From assembly GCF_902499045.1 (NCBI RefSeq), contig NZ_CABVPL010000004.1, forward strand, positions 124,001 through 188,000: a DNA stretch of 64,000 nt, in the 5' to 3' direction. Positions 32,589 through 42,140 of this stretch are shown piece after piece; within the stretch, counting starts at the first letter, position 1; each line of letters opens with the position of its first letter. Origin of the DNA: Burkholderia latens (GTDB lineage Bacteria > Pseudomonadota > Gammaproteobacteria > Burkholderiales > Burkholderiaceae). A program made the position numbers and the translations under genes. The notes under the pieces were generated by a model that did not search any database, was not told where the DNA came from, and saw only the letters and a list, made by a program, of their open reading frames with translations.

Positions 32589-33632
32589 ATGGCCGACACC
32601 TTCGACAATCCTGATGCACTGCTAAATTCGGCGACGCGGCCGGCGACCTTGCGCGATGTGGCGGAACTCGCCCGCGTGTCTTTCGTGACGGTATCGCGCG
32701 TCCTCAACCACCCGGAAAAGGTGTCCGTGAGCACCGCGAAGCGCGTGCGCGCGGCCATCAGGAAGACGGGCTACGTGCCGAACCTGCTCGCGGGAGGGCT
32801 GGCCATGCAGCGCAGCCGGCTAGTGATCGCGATCATTCCGACGTTTGCGCACCGCCCATTCATCAGCACGCTGACCGAGCTGGGTCTCGCGCTCGAGAAA
32901 GGCGGCTATCAACTGCTGGTGTGTCAATCAGGGTACTCCGGTGACCACGAGGCCTCGTTGGTCGAGTCCATTTTGATGCGCCGTCCGGATGCGATCGTCC
33001 TGACGACGCCGCTTCACAGCAAGCCGTTGAAGTCGATGCTGAAGCGACGCGGGATACCCGTGGTCGAAACGTGGCAGTTGCACGAGCATCCGGTGGATGC
33101 GCAGGTCGGGTTCGATCACGTCGCGGTCGGGCGCGCGATGGGTGAATTCATGGCGCGCAAAGGTTACGGTGCAGTCGGCCTGATCTGGAGCGGGGACGTC
33201 CGCGCGCAGCTGCGCCGCAAGGGATGCGTGACGGCGCTTGCGGGAGCGGGCGTCAAGGTGGTCGGAACCGAAATCGTCCCGGTTCCGGTGAGCGTGCGTG
33301 ACGGCCGGCGAGCTTGCTCGCGATTGCTCGACGCGCGGAGGAAGCCCGACGCAATGATCTGCAGTATCGATCTGCTCGCACACGGCGTACTGATCGAAGC
33401 GCAGAGCCGTGGAATCGAGGTGCCTCGCGGACTGGCCATCATGGGTTTCGGCGATCTGGAACTGTCGGCGGATCTCGAGCCGCCGCTCACGACCGTGCGC
33501 GTCGATGCGCGAAAGATCGGCGCGTGTGCTGCCGCCATCCTATTGCGGCGTCTCGGCAGCGAACCGGCTTACGCCGATGCCGACAGTTCCGTCGATGTCG
33601 GGTTCGAGATCGTGCCGCGTGGGACCGCATGA
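32589..33632 (+). CDS. LacI-family repressor of aldarate genes
   Basis: GntR/GgaR-like LacI regulator (347 residues from this start). HTH ATLRDVAELARVSFVTVSRVLNHPEKVS near residues 18-45, hinge with NLLAGGLAMQRSRLVIAIIP, and effector domain. Start 32589 (MADTFDN) is preferred because the longer frame from 32451 would run through its own operators and lacks a binding site; 32541 and 32544 are also possible. It is divergent from the transporter and probably controls the transporter-dehydratase-amidohydrolase unit. Inducer likely an aldarate or a keto-deoxy product. Confidence 0.85.
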   Translation: MADTFDNPDALLNSATRPATLRDVAELARVSFVTVSRVLNHPEKVSVSTAKRVRAAIRKTGYVPNLLAGGLAMQRSRLVIAIIPTFAHRPFISTLTELGLALEKGGYQLLVCQSGYSGDHEASLVESILMRRPDAIVLTTPLHSKPLKSMLKRRGIPVVETWQLHEHPVDAQVGFDHVAVGRAMGEFMARKGYGAVGLIWSGDVRAQLRRKGCVTALAGAGVKVVGTEIVPVPVSVRDGRRACSRLLDARRKPDAMICSIDLLAHGVLIEAQSRGIEVPRGLAIMGFGDLELSADLEPPLTTVRVDARKIGACAAAILLRRLGSEPAYADADSSVDVGFEIVPRGTA

Positions 33633-33664
33633 CCGGCGGGTGTTGCATCGACCGACGGGATGGG

Positions 33665-33681
33665 GTTCCATATTCTGGAAC
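33665..33681 (+). promoter_or_regulatory. IclR-type operator upstream of the UxaA/GarD operon
   Basis: GTTCCA-TATTC-TGGAAC, perfect six-base arms with a five-base spacer, 88 bases upstream of the gene at 33769. The same palindrome occurs at 45327 and 47969. IclR-family dimers bind TTCC/GGAA palindromes of this form. Confidence 0.7.
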
Positions 33682-33768
33682 AGCTGTTCGGGAAACGTGA
33701 AGTGTTCCGTTGCCGCACGGGCGTCGCGAGCAGAAAATCGATCATCAGGAAATTCGGACGATTCACCC

Positions 33769-34944
33769 ATGAACGCTTCAGTACTTCCATCTACCTTCAA
33801 CGGATACGTGCGCGAAGACGGTCGGGTCGGTACGCGCAACTACATCGGAGTGCTGGTGGTCGGCAACTGCGCGGCCACGGCGGCGCGTCAGGTGGCGGCG
33901 TGGTTCACACCGAAGCGGCTGGCCGCATATCCGAACGTGGACGGCGTCGTTCCGTTCGTCCATGAGCTCGGTTGCGGGATGGAAAAGAGCGGCGAGCCGA
34001 TGGACCTGCTGCGACGCACGCTCGGCGGTTCTATCCGCAATCCGAACCTCGCCGGCGCGGTTGTCATGGCACTCGGTTGCGAGCGCAACAATATCTATGG
34101 ATTTCTCGAACAGGAAGGTCTGGAGCCCGGTCCGATGCTGAAGACGATGGTGCTGCAGGAAGTCGGTGGCACGCGCGCGGCGATCGACGGCGGGATTGCC
34201 GCGGTCGAAGACATGCTCATCGCGGCCAACCGGTTCGTGCGCACGCGCGCATCGGTAGAACACCTCGTGGTCGGACTGCTCGCGCAGCCGGATCTCGATG
34301 CCTGCAATGTGCACGCGGCACTGGGCCATGCGGTTGATCGACTGGTTGCCGAAGGCGGTACGGCTATCGTGACGGATACGGCGCGGAACGCGCCCAGGCT
34401 CGCTGCGCGCAGCGGGTCAGGCGACGTGCGAAACGCGCTAGAGCAGCGGATCGACTGGTGGACGAGGTACACCGCGAATCGCGACACGCCGATTCCAGAC
34501 ATTGAGCCGGTGCGCGAAGCGCCATCGTCGCTCCCTCACAGCGGCTCTACGCCATTGCAGGCGGTCTTTTCCTATGGACAACCCGTCGCGACAAAGGGCC
34601 TCGTGCTGATGGATTGTCCCGGACATGAAGCAGCGGCGTCCTCTGGATTGGTTGCGTCGGGCGCGACGATGATTGGAATCGCGTCGCGAGGCGTGAGCAT
34701 CTTTGGCGCCACCGGCGCCCCGACGCTCAAGCTTGCCGTCAGCGCCGCGCAGTTCGCTCGTTACAGCGACGACCTCGATATCGACGGAAGCGTCGTGGAC
34801 GCGGGCTCTGTAAGCATCGAAGCACTGGGCGACGCGATTTTCAATCGCTGGCTGGCATGCGCGTCCGGCGACGCGACGCGCAGTGAGGAACTGGGGATCG
34901 GGGAGTGCGAGTTCGTACCGTGGTCGATCGGCGTGCTTGCATAA
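33769..34944 (+). CDS. UxaA-family dehydratase without SAF domain
   Basis: Altronate/galactarate dehydratase family protein (391 residues) consisting only of the large UxaA domain: FNGYVREDGRVGTRNYIGVLVVGNCAATAARQ, FVHELGCGMEKSGEPMDLLRRTLGG, ALGCERNNIYGFLEQEGL, EVGGTRAAIDGG and a conserved GLVLMDCPGHEAAASSGLVASGATMIGIASRG. Cysteines in LGCGM and ALGCERN are candidate iron ligands. It is followed after 16 bases by a full-length paralogue. It may form a hetero-complex with that protein or act on a different epimer. Upstream lies the IclR-type operator. Confidence 0.82.
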   Translation: MNASVLPSTFNGYVREDGRVGTRNYIGVLVVGNCAATAARQVAAWFTPKRLAAYPNVDGVVPFVHELGCGMEKSGEPMDLLRRTLGGSIRNPNLAGAVVMALGCERNNIYGFLEQEGLEPGPMLKTMVLQEVGGTRAAIDGGIAAVEDMLIAANRFVRTRASVEHLVVGLLAQPDLDACNVHAALGHAVDRLVAEGGTAIVTDTARNAPRLAARSGSGDVRNALEQRIDWWTRYTANRDTPIPDIEPVREAPSSLPHSGSTPLQAVFSYGQPVATKGLVLMDCPGHEAAASSGLVASGATMIGIASRGVSIFGATGAPTLKLAVSAAQFARYSDDLDIDGSVVDAGSVSIEALGDAIFNRWLACASGDATRSEELGIGECEFVPWSIGVLA

Positions 34945-34960
34945 CAGGAGATTCAGGAAA

Positions 34961-36550
34961 ATGGCAGCAACGACAGTCGGACCCAAGGCGCTCAACATTA
35001 CGTCGAACGTGGTGCCGTCGGCGAAAGTGCTGATCAATCCGTTCATTCGTCTCGATCCGAACGACAACGTGGTTGTCGCGCGCATCGACGTTCCGCCCGG
35101 CACGACGATTGCCGCCGAAGGCATTGTTACGTTGCAGCAGGTGCCGGCCGGACACAAGGTGGCGACGCGCGACATCCGGCGCGGCGGAGCAATCCTGAAG
35201 TACAACACGACGATCGGCTTCGCGAGCGAAGACGTCGCCGCGGGAACGTGGATGCACAGCCATAACATCAGCTTCGGCGAGCTCGTCAAGGACTACCGGT
35301 ACGGCGAGGATTACGTGGCCACCGAGCTCCTGCCCGAAGCTGAGCGGGTCAGGTTCATGGGGTACGTGCGTGCGGACGGGCGCATCGCGACCCGGAATTA
35401 CGTCGGCGTTTTCGCATTGAGTCATCGAGGTGCATCCGTCGCGCGAAAGATCGCGGCGTTCTTCGATACCGACGAAATGGCCGTCTTTCCCCGCGTCGAC
35501 GGCGTCGCGCCTTTCGCGCACGAGCACGGCGCCGGAATGGAGCTGAGCGGCGAGCCGATGCGGCTGCTTCGCAGGACGATCGGTGGCTATGTCGCTCATC
35601 CGAACACCGCGGCCGCGCTGATCATCGCCGCGGACGGTGAGGACAACGGCGCCGATGCGCTGCTTGCGGATCAGCGACTTGCGGTGTGCGATCGGCTGCA
35701 GATCCTCGATATCGGCACGGCAGGCGGCACGCGCGCGGCAATTGCGCAAGGCATCGAGATCGTACGTGCGATGTTGCCGGTGGTGAATCGGGTCGAACGC
35801 GAACCGGTGTCCGTCGAGCACATCAAGGTCGGGTTGCAGTGTGGCGGATCGGATGGATTCTCGGGATTGTCGGCGAATCCGGCGCTGGGCGTTGCAATGG
35901 AAATCCTCATCCGAAACGGTGGAACGGCGATTCTCTCCGAGACGTCCGAGATCTACGGTGTCGAGCACACGCTCACCGCACGGGCACGCACGATCGAGGT
36001 GGGCAAGCGCCTCGTCGCGCGGATCGACTGGTGGCTCAGGTACAACGAGGGCCGGGACACGCAGATCAACGGGGAGGTTAGCCCGGGGAACAACACGGGT
36101 GGTCTCGCGAATGTGCTGGAAAAATCGCTCGGCGGTGCGAAAAAGGGCGGCAATGCGCCGTTGATCGAAGTGTATGAATACGGCGAGCAGGTGACGCAGC
36201 GCGGGCTCGTGTTCATGGACACGCCGGGCTACGATCCCGTGTCCGCGACCGGGCAGATCGCGGGCGGCGCGAATCTGATCTGCTTCACGACGGGACGGGG
36301 ATCGTGTTTCGGGTCGGTCCCGGCGCCGACGATGAAGCTCGCCAGCAATACACCGATGTTCGTGCGCATGGAAGCCGACATGGACATCAACTGCGGCCCG
36401 GTGATAGACGGAGAAGCGAGCGTGGCGGAAATGGGCGCCGCAATCTTCGAGCAGATCGTGCGGCACGCGTCAGGCAAGCCGACGAAAAGCGAGGCACTCG
36501 GTGTCGGCGCCAATGAATTCGTGCCGTGGCCGCTCGGGATCACCGTTTGA
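34961..36550 (+). CDS. garD: Galactarate/altronate dehydratase, full length with SAF domain
   Basis: UxaA/GarD-family iron-dependent dehydratase (529 residues). Residues ~15-105 form the SAF domain (FIRLDPNDNVVVARIDVPPGTTIA ... LKYNTTIGFASEDVAAGTWMHSHN). The large domain follows with FMGYVRADGRIATRNYVGV, PFAHEHGAGMELSGEPMRLLRRTIGG, GTAGGTRAAIAQGIE, CGGSDGFSGLSANPA and CFTTGRGSCFGSVPAPTMKLASNT. Compared with its neighbour, the LGCGM cysteine is replaced by HGAGM, so the iron site may differ between the two. Good AGGA spacing at the start. Produces a 5-keto-4-deoxy-aldarate. Confidence 0.85.
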   Translation: MAATTVGPKALNITSNVVPSAKVLINPFIRLDPNDNVVVARIDVPPGTTIAAEGIVTLQQVPAGHKVATRDIRRGGAILKYNTTIGFASEDVAAGTWMHSHNISFGELVKDYRYGEDYVATELLPEAERVRFMGYVRADGRIATRNYVGVFALSHRGASVARKIAAFFDTDEMAVFPRVDGVAPFAHEHGAGMELSGEPMRLLRRTIGGYVAHPNTAAALIIAADGEDNGADALLADQRLAVCDRLQILDIGTAGGTRAAIAQGIEIVRAMLPVVNRVEREPVSVEHIKVGLQCGGSDGFSGLSANPALGVAMEILIRNGGTAILSETSEIYGVEHTLTARARTIEVGKRLVARIDWWLRYNEGRDTQINGEVSPGNNTGGLANVLEKSLGGAKKGGNAPLIEVYEYGEQVTQRGLVFMDTPGYDPVSATGQIAGGANLICFTTGRGSCFGSVPAPTMKLASNTPMFVRMEADMDINCGPVIDGEASVAEMGAAIFEQIVRHASGKPTKSEALGVGANEFVPWPLGITV

Positions 36551-37279
36551 CGCATAGTGTGGTCATTTCATACCGAGCGATTGCAAGTGGCGGTCCGCTC
36601 GTGACGTGGAGCAACGGCCGCTTCTCGTGCGTGACGACGTTGCCTCCTTCCGTGGACCAGACGATAGCGCGGAGCTTGCACGATCGCATGGCACATTGCA
36701 TCGATGCCGAAAGGTCACCTCATTGAAGCCACTGGACGCCCTAAGTGGCAGCTCGGCGGCTTGAAAGAGGGCGGTGCGTGGCGAGTTGGTCATCATCGCC
36801 TTGATCGGCTCGTATAAGCACCATTTCGTCATGAAAGTCAGCGGTGAGGATCAGTTCCATTCGATCTGCCAGCGTCGCTCCCATATCTATACCGTCACCA
36901 GAGCCCTTCAGAGGCATTCCGCGATGCGATCGACCGGATGTCTGCCGGCACGGCCAACGATGCCGACACGCGATTCCTAACGCGTTGAGCGGCACCCGCA
37001 CGCGACCGACGCACTCTGGAAGCCGGTTCTTTCTCCGGCAGCGTGGCGTTTCGGTATGCGAAAGAGATTCGGCAGGAGCATACGGCGGCAAGGTGTACCG
37101 GATGAGCGGCGCCGGGGAGGCAGTCGGACGGGAAGCGATCTGTGCACCGTTGTGTCGCGCGACATCGAGTCCCGCATGCTGAGACTTCGGCGCCATGCTT
37201 CGCGGCGCCCCTTGTATCCATCTGCGAGCCGCGTCGCTACCATCCGTCGGACTCAAAACACGAAAGATGGAGACGACGG
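36551..37279. other. Intergenic region, nothing recognised
   Basis: About 730 bases between the dehydratase operon and the porin gene. Several medium open frames occur on both strands, but none shows a protein family, a convincing start or steady codon bias. The porin promoter must lie at its right end. No repeat of the A/B/C family was found here. Confidence 0.5.
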
Positions 37280-38458
37280 GTGAAACCTATTTCGCTGACA
37301 ATTCTCGGCGCCGGGGCGGCATTGGCCGCGGCATTGCCGGCTGCCGCACATGCGCAAAGCAGCGTGCAACTCTACGGGATCGTCGACACGGCGGTGACCT
37401 ACGTGAACAACGCTGGCGGTGGGGCAGCAACAGCGTTGAGCGCGGGGCCGCTGAAAGGAAACCGGTTCGGGCTGGTTGGCAAGGAGGACCTAGGCGGCGG
37501 CATGCGGGCGCTGTTTCGTCTCGAGAACGGGTTTTCTGCGGCCAACGGTTCGCTTGGTCAGGGCGGCTCGATGTTCGGCCGGCAGGCATATGTAGGCCTC
37601 GGCACCCGCTTCGGTACGATCACCGCCGGGCGCCAGTACGATTCCATCGTCGATTACGTCGGTGTGTTGAAGGCAGGGGGCGATACCGCGGGCGCGTATG
37701 CGAACCACCCCGGCGATCTCGACAACACGGGCAACAACTATCGCGTGAACAATGCGATCAAGTACGCGAGCCCGAGCATCGGCGGCTTGACATTCGGCGG
37801 CGTGTTCAGCACGGGCGGCGTAGCAGGCGATTTCCGTCGCAAGCGCATCTTTTCACTCGGCGCTGGCTACACGAACGGTCCGCTGCAACTCGGCGCCGCA
37901 TACCTCAATGCGCAGGATCCGAATTTCTCGTTCTACGGCAACAACCCGTCTTCCAGCACGACCGGCAACAATATGACTGCATCGCCGATCTTTTCCGGTT
38001 ATGCGTCTGCTGCGGCATTGCGCATACTCGGCGCCGCCGGCGCTTACACGCTCGGCGGGTGGACCGCGGGCGTCATCTACACGAACACCCGGTTGCGCGA
38101 TCTCGGTGCCGAACCCGGCCTGAACACGCGCGGTTACGTCGGCAGCGCCGTGTTCAACACGTGGGAACTCAATCTGCGCAAGACGTGGAACACCACGACG
38201 ATGTTCGGTACGTCCGTGCAGTACACGCGCGCAAGCCACGTCGCCGGAAACGCAAGTGGCGCGGGCTACCTGCAGGCGAACGCGGGTGTCGACTATTTCT
38301 TGTCGAAGCGCACGGACGTGTATCTCGTCGGCATCTGGCAGCACGCGACCGGCCACGATTCAACGGGCGGCAGTGCCGTTGCATCGATCTACGGGTTTAC
38401 CGCCTCGAGGACGTCGAGCCAGGTGGCGGCAGCACTCGGGCTGCGCCACAGCTTCTGA
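37280..38458 (+). CDS. Gram-negative general porin
   Basis: Outer-membrane trimeric porin of the Burkholderia type (392 residues). The GTG start with GGAG nine bases upstream gives a signal peptide KPISLTILGAGAALAAALPAAAHAQ. The mature part begins SSVQLYGIVDTAVTYVNN, has RFGLVGKEDLGGGMRALFRLENGF and GRQAYVGLGTRFGTITAGRQYDS, typical of this family, and ends in AAALGLRHSF with the C-terminal phenylalanine needed for outer-membrane assembly. Placed among sugar-acid genes, it likely admits the anionic substrates. Confidence 0.92.
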   Translation: MKPISLTILGAGAALAAALPAAAHAQSSVQLYGIVDTAVTYVNNAGGGAATALSAGPLKGNRFGLVGKEDLGGGMRALFRLENGFSAANGSLGQGGSMFGRQAYVGLGTRFGTITAGRQYDSIVDYVGVLKAGGDTAGAYANHPGDLDNTGNNYRVNNAIKYASPSIGGLTFGGVFSTGGVAGDFRRKRIFSLGAGYTNGPLQLGAAYLNAQDPNFSFYGNNPSSSTTGNNMTASPIFSGYASAAALRILGAAGAYTLGGWTAGVIYTNTRLRDLGAEPGLNTRGYVGSAVFNTWELNLRKTWNTTTMFGTSVQYTRASHVAGNASGAGYLQANAGVDYFLSKRTDVYLVGIWQHATGHDSTGGSAVASIYGFTASRTSSQVAAALGLRHSF

Positions 38459-38602
38459 CGCGGTTCCAGATCCTGAGAATTTGCAGCAAGCGTTCGCTCG
38501 CACGTCGTATTCGTCACGAGCGGCAATGCCTACGATAAGCGAACAGTGTCCCGAACCGCGCGAGCGGATGGAGGATGCAAGCAACATGGATGGAGACTCG
38601 AA

Positions 38603-39883
38603 GTGACCCAACCCTACCGGAAGTACCGGACCACGATCCTTGCGATGCTGATGGCCGCAATGATCATCAACTATATCGATCGGGCGGCTTTGTCGATCGC
38701 GATGCCGTTCATCACGCGCGATTTTCATTTGACCGCCGGCGAGAAAGGGCTGATCTTCAGCGCGTTCTCAGTCGGCTATGCGCTGTTCAATTTCCTCGGC
38801 GGGTATTTTTCCGATCGTTTCGGTGGCAAGCGCGTGCTGGGCATCTCGATGACGTTCTGGTCGATCGCCTGCGGGCTGACTGCGACGGTATCCGGGTTCT
38901 GGTCGATGTTGCTGGTACGGATCGCGTTCGGCGCCGGCGAAGGACCGAACTCCGCCACGGCCAACAAGGTCGTCAATACCTGGTTCCCGATCAGCGAGCG
39001 CGCGAGCGCGGCCGGCGTCAATCAGGCAGGCGGCCCGATCGGTGGCGCGCTGGCGGGCCCGGTCATCGGCTTCATGGCGCTGTCGTTCGGCTGGCGGGCT
39101 GCGTTCATCGTGATGGCCGTGCTCGGCTTGACCTGGGCGTTCTGCTGGTATCGGCTCGTGACTGAAACGCCGGGGCAACACCCGAAGGTCGGGCCGGCCG
39201 AACTAGCCGACATTGATGCAGGGCAGGATCCGGTGACGGCGGCCGACGGTGCTCGCGTGTCGATCCTTGAAGTGATCTCGACGCGCGCCGTGTTGACCAC
39301 TGGCATTTCGCTGTTCTGCTACAACTACATCCTGTTTTTCTTCATCACCTGGTTTCCGAGCTATCTGGTCGACGCAAAGGGCATCAGTCTGAAGGACATG
39401 AGTCTCGTCAGTTCGCTGCCGTGGGTGACCGGCGCGATCGGCTTCCTGTCGGGCGGTTTCCTGGTCGACGCGATCTTCCGGCGCACGGGCAAGCGGATGT
39501 TTTCGCGCAAGGTCGTGCTGGTGACGTCGCTGCTGATCGCCGCGGTCTGCATCGGGCTGACCGGCATGGTCAGCGAGGCGGCGACGGCCGTTGGCGTGAT
39601 GACGGTGGCGATCGGTTTTCTGATGCTCGCGGCGCCCGCGTACTGGGCAATCATCCAGGACAGCGTGCCGCGTCACCAGGTCGGCACCGCGAGCGGCTTC
39701 ATGCACGGCCTCGCGAACGTATCGGGGATCGTCGGGCCCGCAGCGACGGGCTTCCTGATCCAGGGTACCGGCAGCTATGTGAGTGCATTCGCGCTGGCCG
39801 GCGGGCTCGGTCTGATCGGTTCGCTGATTCTGGCCGTCTTCGTCGGACGACCAGGCGCGACGCCGGCGGCCTCGCTCGCCTGA
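38603..39883 (+). CDS. MFS transporter, hexuronate/aldarate-type anion symporter
   Basis: ACS-family symporter (426 residues). GTG 38603 with GGAG is chosen over ATG 38546. Helix 1 IINYIDRAALSIAMPFI, GYFSDRFGGKRVL in loop 2-3 and AFGAGEGPNSATANKVVNTWFPISERASA in helices 4-5 match ExuT/GudP-type carriers. It follows the porin by 144 bases and is ended by a strong terminator at 39936. It probably imports the uronate or aldarate degraded by the leftward cluster at 41-46 kb. Confidence 0.87.
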   Translation: MTQPYRKYRTTILAMLMAAMIINYIDRAALSIAMPFITRDFHLTAGEKGLIFSAFSVGYALFNFLGGYFSDRFGGKRVLGISMTFWSIACGLTATVSGFWSMLLVRIAFGAGEGPNSATANKVVNTWFPISERASAAGVNQAGGPIGGALAGPVIGFMALSFGWRAAFIVMAVLGLTWAFCWYRLVTETPGQHPKVGPAELADIDAGQDPVTAADGARVSILEVISTRAVLTTGISLFCYNYILFFFITWFPSYLVDAKGISLKDMSLVSSLPWVTGAIGFLSGGFLVDAIFRRTGKRMFSRKVVLVTSLLIAAVCIGLTGMVSEAATAVGVMTVAIGFLMLAAPAYWAIIQDSVPRHQVGTASGFMHGLANVSGIVGPAATGFLIQGTGSYVSAFALAGGLGLIGSLILAVFVGRPGATPAASLA

Positions 39884-39935
39884 GCACGTCTTCGATCACC
39901 GTCGCGTTCGGACGGCGAGCGTGATGGCACCGAAC

Positions 39936-39967
39936 GCGCATGTCCTGTCTGGACATGCGCTTTTTTT
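39936..39967 (+). terminator. Rho-independent terminator after the MFS gene
   Basis: Perfect ten-base-pair stem GCGCATGTCC / GGACATGCGC with loop TGTCT, directly followed by seven T. It ends the porin-transporter direction 16 bases before the esterase start. Confidence 0.9.
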
Positions 39968-39982
39968 CTGGAAGGAAGCCGG

Positions 39983-40942
39983 ATGATTCCCGACACCATG
40001 AACCTCAGTGCGGGGATGCGCGCCTTTATCGACACCGCATCGTCGTTTGCCAGCGAGCGCGACGACTGGCCATCACGCCGGGCAGCGTTCGCGCGGCAAT
40101 GTGCGCATTTCACGCCACCGGCGCCGGATGGCGTGACGGCCGTCGATCGCACGCTCGGCGGCGTGCGTACGCGCTGCATCCTACCGCACGGCCCGGCGCC
40201 AGTGAATGGCTGGCCTGTGCTCGTGTTCTTTCACGGGGGAGGCTGGACTGCTGGCGACCATACGACGCACGACTGGTTTGCATACGCATTGCTGGCCCGC
40301 ATCGATGTTGCGGTGCTGATGATTGACTACCGTCTCGCGCCTGATGCGTGCTTTCCTGCGCCGATCGTGGACGGTCTCACGGTGTGGGACGCGATGTCGT
40401 CGGCGGGGTTGCCGTTGGACCCCACGCGGCGAGCCGTGGGCGGTGACAGCGCGGGCGGCACGCTCGCCGCCGCACTGTGCATTGCGCTGAAACGGCGCGG
40501 TGCAGCGCAGCCGGCCGCGCAACTGCTGCTGTATCCGGTGCTGAGCGCGCGTACTGAATTCGGATCGATTCGCGAGAACGCGCACGCACCGATGCTTACC
40601 GCGCGCGGGCTTGCCGATTCGATCGCGCTGTATGTGCCACGCGAGGTCGACCGGTCGGACGCGCTTGCGATGCCGCTCGAAGGTGACGGCGGCGCACTGG
40701 CCCCCGCGCTCGTCGCGGTCGCACAATATGACCCGCTGCGCGACCAGGGGCTCACGTATGCGCAACGATTGGCGGCGGCCGGCGGCGAGTCAGTCGCATG
40801 GCACGGCGACGGGCTGGTGCACGCGTGCCTGCGCGCACCGTGGTTGCCCGAAGTCGATGCGATGTATGCGCGCAGTGCGGCGTTTCTGCTCGAACGCGGA
40901 CTGGCGGTGGCGCGCGGTTGCGTGGACGAACGCGCGCGGTAG
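39983..40942 (+). CDS. Alpha/beta hydrolase, hormone-sensitive-lipase family
   Basis: Esterase of the HSL group (319 residues). Oxyanion motif FFHGGGWTAGD near residues 81-90, nucleophile elbow GGDSAGG near 153-159, aspartate in VAQYDPLRDQG and the histidine in GDGLVHACLR complete the usual Ser-Asp-His set. It starts just after a terminator, so it has its own promoter or is read through weakly. A role in hydrolysing a lactone or an acylated sugar acid would fit the location, but this is inference. Confidence 0.85.
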   Translation: MIPDTMNLSAGMRAFIDTASSFASERDDWPSRRAAFARQCAHFTPPAPDGVTAVDRTLGGVRTRCILPHGPAPVNGWPVLVFFHGGGWTAGDHTTHDWFAYALLARIDVAVLMIDYRLAPDACFPAPIVDGLTVWDAMSSAGLPLDPTRRAVGGDSAGGTLAAALCIALKRRGAAQPAAQLLLYPVLSARTEFGSIRENAHAPMLTARGLADSIALYVPREVDRSDALAMPLEGDGGALAPALVAVAQYDPLRDQGLTYAQRLAAAGGESVAWHGDGLVHACLRAPWLPEVDAMYARSAAFLLERGLAVARGCVDERAR

Positions 40943-40982
40943 ACGGAGGGAAACTCGGGAAGAAGAACAGGCAGAAGAACAG

Positions 40983-41005
40983 GCGCCGGCTCAGTAAGCC
41001 GGCGC
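40983..41005. terminator. Hairpin between convergent genes
   Basis: Perfect nine-base-pair stem GCGCCGGCT / AGCCGGCGC with loop CAGTA, placed between the stops of two convergent genes. No strong T run on either side, so it may act as a bidirectional but imperfect terminator. Confidence 0.6.
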
Positions 41006-41042
41006 TTCCACGCAACGATGCACGCGCGTGCGAGGCTCAGGC

Positions 41043-42140
41043 TCAGCGTGCGCGCAGGAAGCGCGTGACGACGTCTTCGTCGGGAGAGAGCCCGATGCCG
41101 GGCGCGTCACCGACCTCGAAGCGGTGGCCATCGCGGATCGGCGAAAGGTCGATCAACTGGGCCGCCGGCTCGACGTACAGATACTCGAGCTGCATCATTT
41201 CGGGGAACGCGGTCGCGAGATGCAGTGTCGTGAGAAAGCCAGGGCCGAAGTACGGGCTGTGCGGCAGCACGCCGAGTCCGGAATCGCGTGCGAGCCCAAC
41301 AATATCGAGAAATTCGGTTACGCCGCCGACCTTGCTGACGCTCGGCTGCAGATAGTCGACGGCGCCTGCTTCGATCGCGTGCCGGAACTGGACGGACGTA
41401 CACCAGTTTTCGCCGGCCGCGATCGGCACGTGTCGGCCGCGCAGTTGCGCGAGCCGCGCAAAATCCTCGGGCGGGAACACCGGCTCCTCGAGCCATTCGA
41501 TCCCGCCGAGTTCCCGCAGCCGCGCGAGATTGGCGAGTGCGGTCTCATCGTCCCATGCGCAATTCACGTCGACCGAGACGGTCGCGCGCCCGTCGATCGC
41601 CGCATGGCACGCCTCGATCACCGGCATCGCGATCTCGTGCAGCTTGACGTTGCGAAAGCCGTCGTCGAGCGCACGCCGGCACATCGCTGCGGCCGCATCC
41701 GCGTGTCCGTAGCGCACGAGGCTTGCATAAGTAGTTAGCGACGCCGGCGTCGTGCCGCCCAGCAAGCGGTAGAGCGGCATGCGCGCGCATTTCGCCGCGA
41801 GATCCCACAGCGCCATGTCGACGCCGGAGATCGCGAACATCGTGATCCCGTAGCGGCCGAAGATGTGCAGTTGCTGCTGCGTTTGCCGCGTCCAGTCGGC
41901 CACCGACTCGATCGTCGCGCCCTCCGCGAGCGGCTTCACGCGCGTTTCGACGACGCTGCGCGTCGCATCGGCGACGAAGTATCCGAATGCCTCGCCCCAG
42001 CCGACGTTGCCGTCGGTATCCTCGACGCGGATCAGCACAGTTTCGAGCGTCTTCCACGCCGACGGCGTGATGCCGAACCCGCTGCCGCCATCTTCGAACG
42101 GAATCTCGACGACGCGCGCTTCGACCGACCGAATCTTCAT
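41043..42140 (-). CDS. Enolase-superfamily sugar-acid dehydratase or cycloisomerase
   Basis: Mandelate racemase/muconate lactonising enzyme family (365 residues). Start KIRSVEARVVEIPFED; metal ligands in SVDVNCAWD, WLEEPVF and AAGENW; the barrel-end base in LPHSPYFGPGF. The usual KxK base motif reads VKLHE (Lys-x-His), which changes the pair of possible bases. GGAGG lies five bases before the ATG, which overlaps the uronate dehydrogenase stop by four bases. Since uronate dehydrogenase makes an aldaro-lactone, a lactone cycloisomerase or aldarate dehydratase role is plausible. Substrate not determined. Confidence 0.82.
   Translation of the reverse strand: MKIRSVEARVVEIPFEDGGSGFGITPSAWKTLETVLIRVEDTDGNVGWGEAFGYFVADATRSVVETRVKPLAEGATIESVADWTRQTQQQLHIFGRYGITMFAISGVDMALWDLAAKCARMPLYRLLGGTTPASLTTYASLVRYGHADAAAAMCRRALDDGFRNVKLHEIAMPVIEACHAAIDGRATVSVDVNCAWDDETALANLARLRELGGIEWLEEPVFPPEDFARLAQLRGRHVPIAAGENWCTSVQFRHAIEAGAVDYLQPSVSKVGGVTEFLDIVGLARDSGLGVLPHSPYFGPGFLTTLHLATAFPEMMQLEYLYVEPAAQLIDLSPIRDGHRFEVGDAPGIGLSPDEDVVTRFLRAR

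Noticed and set aside
36741-37256. 171-codon minus-strand frame before the porin gene
   Set aside because: No domain and no steady codon pattern; treated as intergenic.
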